Positions 59,625 through 64,000 of a stretch of DNA of 64,000 bases are shown here, in pieces. This DNA is from RH-chloro-G1 sp003670575 (lineage in GTDB: Bacteria; Chloroflexota; Dehalococcoidia; UBA2979), in contig CANMOP010000010.1 in assembly GCA_947499615.1 (NCBI GenBank), positions 1 to 64,000 on the forward strand, read 5' to 3'. Numbering within the stretch: position 1 is the first letter of the stretch; every line of letters begins with the position of its first letter. The translations under genes and the position numbers were made by a program. A model generated the notes under the pieces. The model had not been told where the DNA came from and did no database searches. It saw nothing but the letters and a program-made list of their open reading frames with translations.

Positions 59625-60935
59625 ATGCTGACCTACGTAGGCCTCAGCCATCACACAGCGCCGATCGAGGTGCGCGAGCAGCTGGCTATCGCCGCGGATG
59701 ATCTGCCGGGCGTGCTTGCGGAGCTGGGCCGACGCTTTGGCGCGGGCACCATCGTCAACACATGCAACCGCATCGAGGTGTACCTGCCGGGCACACACGA
59801 GCGCGCGGACGTACTCGAGTTCCTCTCGCAGACGACCGGCGCGGATCGAGATCTGGCGGACCGGCATTTCGCAGCAGCGCACCATCTGGATGCCGTGCGC
59901 CACCTCTACACCGTCGCGGCCGGCCTCGACTCGATGGTGCTCGGCGAACACGAAGTGCTCGGCCAGGTTCGGGCCGCCTTCTCCGCGGCGACCGCCGCTC
60001 GTACCGATGACGCGATGCTCTCGCGGCTGTTTCACAGCGCGATCCGCGTCGGCCGACGCGCGCGAGCCGAGACCGCGATCAGCCACCACGCGGTCTCCGT
60101 CTCCTCAATCGCCGTGCAGCAGGCACGCGCCCTCTATCCGGAGACGGAACACGCCACCGTGCTGGTGATTGGTGCCGGCGAGGCAGGACGATTGGCCGCT
60201 GCGGCATTGATTGACCGTGGGGTCGGCCAAGTGCTGGTCGTGAACCGCACCGCCGAACGTGGACAGGCGCTGGCTGCGGAGCTCGGCGGCCGTGCCCTCC
60301 GCCTCGACCAGTTGGAGGACGCGATCGCGTCGGCCGACGTGGTCATCGCCGCCGCGGATACGCCGGAGCCGCTGGTGACCGTGCCCCTCGTACACGCCGC
60401 GATGGCGCGACGCCCCGGGCGGCCCCTGCTCGTGATCGACATCGGTATGCCGCGCGACTGCGACCCAGCGATCGGCGAGCTGCCGGACGTGACGCACTAC
60501 GACCTGGACGATTTGCAGGCGATCGCCGCCGAGCACTTCGCCGCGCGTGCGGGCGAGGTGGACGCGGTGCGAGCCATCGTCGATCAGGAAGCCGATCGCT
60601 TCCTCACCTGGTGGGAGCAGCTCCAGGTTGCCCCCACCATCACCGCGCTCACGGAACGTGCGGAGCGCGTACGTCAGGCGGAGCTCACTCGCACGCTGCG
60701 CCGCCTGGATGTCACCTCGGAGGAGCGTGTGCACCTGGACGCGCTCACCAAGGCGATCGTGAAGCAGTTGCTGCACGACCCGATCAGTAGTCTGCGCGAG
60801 TTCGGCAACCGCGAGGTCTTCGTCGATACAGCGCGTCGGCTGTTCCGGCTCGATGTCATCGAGGACGAAGACGACGGCAACCTCGATGCCGCCACGGCCG
60901 GGAACTTCCGCGCCGATGATCCGTCCGGCGCATGA
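59625..60935 (+). CDS. hemA: Glutamyl-tRNA reductase
   Basis: First step of the C5 tetrapyrrole pathway: reduces glutamyl-tRNA to glutamate-1-semialdehyde. The 436-residue protein has the catalytic Cys47 in NTCNRIE, the GLDSMVLGEHEVLGQV block, a Rossmann motif VLVIGAGEAGRLAA and a C-terminal helical dimerisation domain. It shows that ALA is made from glutamate, not glycine. It overlaps hemC by 4 bases (ATGA). Confidence 0.96.
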   Translation: MLTYVGLSHHTAPIEVREQLAIAADDLPGVLAELGRRFGAGTIVNTCNRIEVYLPGTHERADVLEFLSQTTGADRDLADRHFAAAHHLDAVRHLYTVAAGLDSMVLGEHEVLGQVRAAFSAATAARTDDAMLSRLFHSAIRVGRRARAETAISHHAVSVSSIAVQQARALYPETEHATVLVIGAGEAGRLAAAALIDRGVGQVLVVNRTAERGQALAAELGGRALRLDQLEDAIASADVVIAAADTPEPLVTVPLVHAAMARRPGRPLLVIDIGMPRDCDPAIGELPDVTHYDLDDLQAIAAEHFAARAGEVDAVRAIVDQEADRFLTWWEQLQVAPTITALTERAERVRQAELTRTLRRLDVTSEERVHLDALTKAIVKQLLHDPISSLREFGNREVFVDTARRLFRLDVIEDEDDGNLDAATAGNFRADDPSGA

Positions 60936-61860
60936 CAGCGTTACGAGCCCTTACTAGCCTGCGCGTCGCCAGCCGTGGCTCTGCGCTCGCGCTTGCGCAG
61001 GCTGCGCTGGCGGTACAGGCACTGCAGCAGCAGGATCCCGCGCTGCGGATCAACTATGTCCAAATCACCACCGAGGGTGATGTCGACCGCTCCACACCGT
61101 TAAGCATACTGGGCGGCCGCGGTGTCTTCGTGCGTGGAGTGGAGGATGCGCTGTTGGAGGGTCGTGCGGACATCGCCGTGCACTCCATGAAGGACGTACC
61201 CACCGAACTCGCGCCCGGCCTCACCATCGGCGCGGTGTTGCCTCGAGGCGACGCGCGCGACGTGCTGGTGGCATCCGGCGGGCGACGGCTCGCCGATCTG
61301 CCCGCGGGTGCACGCGTCGGCACCTCATCGCAACGCCGTGTGGCGATGCTGGCGCTGATGCGTCCGGACATCGAGGCGGTCGAGGTGCGCGGGAACGTCG
61401 ACACACGCATTCGCAAGGTCATGGACGGCGAATTGGACGGCGTACTGCTCGCGGCGGCAGGCCTCGAACGGCTCGGACGGCTTGCCGAGGCGACGCAACT
61501 GTTCGATGCGCAGGAGTTCGTCCCCGCACCGGCGCAGGGCATCGTCGCAATCGAATGCCGCGAGGATGACGAGGCCGTGCTGGCGTTGCTGGCGACCATC
61601 GACGACGCGCGCACGCGCACCGCAGCGACCGCAGAGCGCGCGTTCCTGCGCGCCCTCGGCTCCGGATGCACGCTGCCTGTTGGCGCCTACGCACGCCTCG
61701 ATCGCGACCTCGTCGTGCTGCGCGCGATGATCCAGGACGAGGCCGTAGGACACCCGATCTTCGGCGACGGCACCGGCGCGTCCGGTGGCGCGGATGCCCT
61801 CGGTGCCGGCATGGCCGAACGGCTGACGATGTTGATCGACCGCATCAAGGCGCCGCAGCC

Positions 61861-61864
<4 letters not shown>
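60932..61864 (+). CDS. hemC: Hydroxymethylbilane synthase (porphobilinogen deaminase)
   Basis: Polymerises four porphobilinogens. The 310-residue protein starts LRVASRGSALALAQA, has HSMKDVPTEL, the Arg-rich GTSSQRRVAML, and the dipyrromethane cofactor Cys246 in LGSGCTLPVGAYA. Its stop overlaps the GTG of cobA-hemD (GTGA). Confidence 0.96.
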
Positions 61865-63413
<1,549 letters not shown>

Positions 63414-63417
<4 letters not shown>

Positions 63418-64000
63418 CCACACGCACCATACCCACCGAGTTCGCACGCACGCGCCGCACACGCGGGAGCGCCGCAATGCGCGCGTTGGTGCGGGAAACG
63501 CGCCTCGACCCCGCGCAGTTCATCTACCCGCTGTTCGTGACACACGGCCGCGGGGTGCGCGAGCCGATCTCCTCGATGCCGGGGCAGGCGCGGATCTCGG
63601 TGGATCTGCTGGCCGCCGAGGCCCGCGAGTTGCGCAGCCTCGGCATTCGCGCGGTGTTGCTGTTCGGTATCCCGGAGGCGAAGGACGCCGTTGGGAGCGA
63701 GGGATACGCCGTGGACGGCATCGTGCAGCAGGCCACGCGCGCGCTGAAGGACGCCGATCCGGAGCTGCTGGTCGTCGGCGACGTCTGCCTCTGCGAGTAC
63801 ACAGACCACGGCCACTGCGGGCTGCTCACGCCGCGCGGCGAGGTCGAAAACGACGCCTCGCTAGAGTTGTTGGCGCGCGCGGCGGTCTCGCTGGCGGACG
63901 CGGGTGCGGACCTCATCGCGCCGTCGGACATGATGGACGGGCGCGTGGGCGCAATCCGGCAGGCGCTGGACGACGCGGGCCACCTCGCGCTGCCGATCAT
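63414..64000 (+). CDS. hemB: Delta-aminolevulinic acid dehydratase, 5' part (cut by window end)
   Basis: Condenses two ALA to porphobilinogen. The reading frame opens at the ATG at 63414, with GGGAG just upstream, and runs to the window edge without a stop, giving 195 complete codons. RRTRGSAAMRALVRETRLDP, FIYPLFV and LLFGIPEAKD match HemB. VCLCEYTDHGHCG (Cys125, Cys127, Cys135) is the zinc-binding triad, so this is the zinc-dependent type. The catalytic lysines lie beyond the window. Confidence 0.95.

Overview
The window is a gene-dense, GC-rich bacterial chromosome segment, roughly 70 percent GC by eye, carrying about 60 protein genes. I see no tRNA, rRNA, CRISPR array, transposase or phage gene. 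The content points to a Chloroflexota bacterium, perhaps Dehalococcoidia-like: a short IF-2, DUF5679 and DUF6391 small proteins, an inositol-phospholipid locus, a fused siroheme decarboxylase with a HemQ-type protein, and a fused CobA-HemD. This placement is inference from gene content. No marker gene was searched.

Layout. 1-5800 is the nusA-ylxR-infB-rbfA-truB translation operon plus a 47-residue zinc-ribbon protein. 5850-11145 is a LysR regulator divergent from ino1, an acyltransferase, a broken glycosyltransferase, a CDP-alcohol phosphatidyltransferase and a cysteine-free thioredoxin-like protein; this resembles a phosphatidylinositol-mannoside locus in decay. 11228-14663 (minus) is folD, prfB with its programmed frameshift, and an anchored metallopeptidase. 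14704-20449 is acpS, nnr, fabD and two tandem fabF genes. 20589-21746 is a low-GC orphan gene, followed by recJ. 23733-29912 (minus) holds trpA, aroH, aroF, scpA, ribF, tyrS and a hypothetical gene. An intramembrane protease (minus) and rmuC (plus) separate trpA from the main trp operon.

The trp operon (39611 to 32112, minus) opens with a T-box leader, then a tryptophan-containing small ORF that overlaps the trpE start, then trpE, a Nudix/DinB gene and trpGDCFB. 39644-42976 is a small membrane protein, gmk, tyrA, an HD phosphohydrolase and a site-2 protease. 43242-46261 encodes an anchored beta-propeller, a secreted transglycosylase-like protein and a DUF6391 protein. 46379-48747 (minus) is fba, lepB and pyrE. 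48979-55022 is dcd, the riboflavin genes ribD-ribE-ribBA-ribH, a membrane protein and dinB. 55223-64000 is a tetrapyrrole region: an aldo/keto reductase, fused AhbA-AhbB, HemQ, a DNA-binding regulator, a SirC-type protein, hemA, hemC, cobA-hemD and the 5' part of hemB. Together these run from glutamyl-tRNA to siroheme and suggest heme made from siroheme.

Themes. Genes are tightly packed, with many ATGA or GTGA stop/start overlaps. Several promoters carry a TGnTAnnnT extended -10 box only 6-8 bases before the start codon, which predicts leaderless mRNAs. Others are TTGACA-type boxes with an 18-base spacer. The points most worth a second look are the two-layer trp leader, the decayed inositol-lipid locus, the low-GC orphan gene, the heme region, and the apparent AUC start of pyrE.
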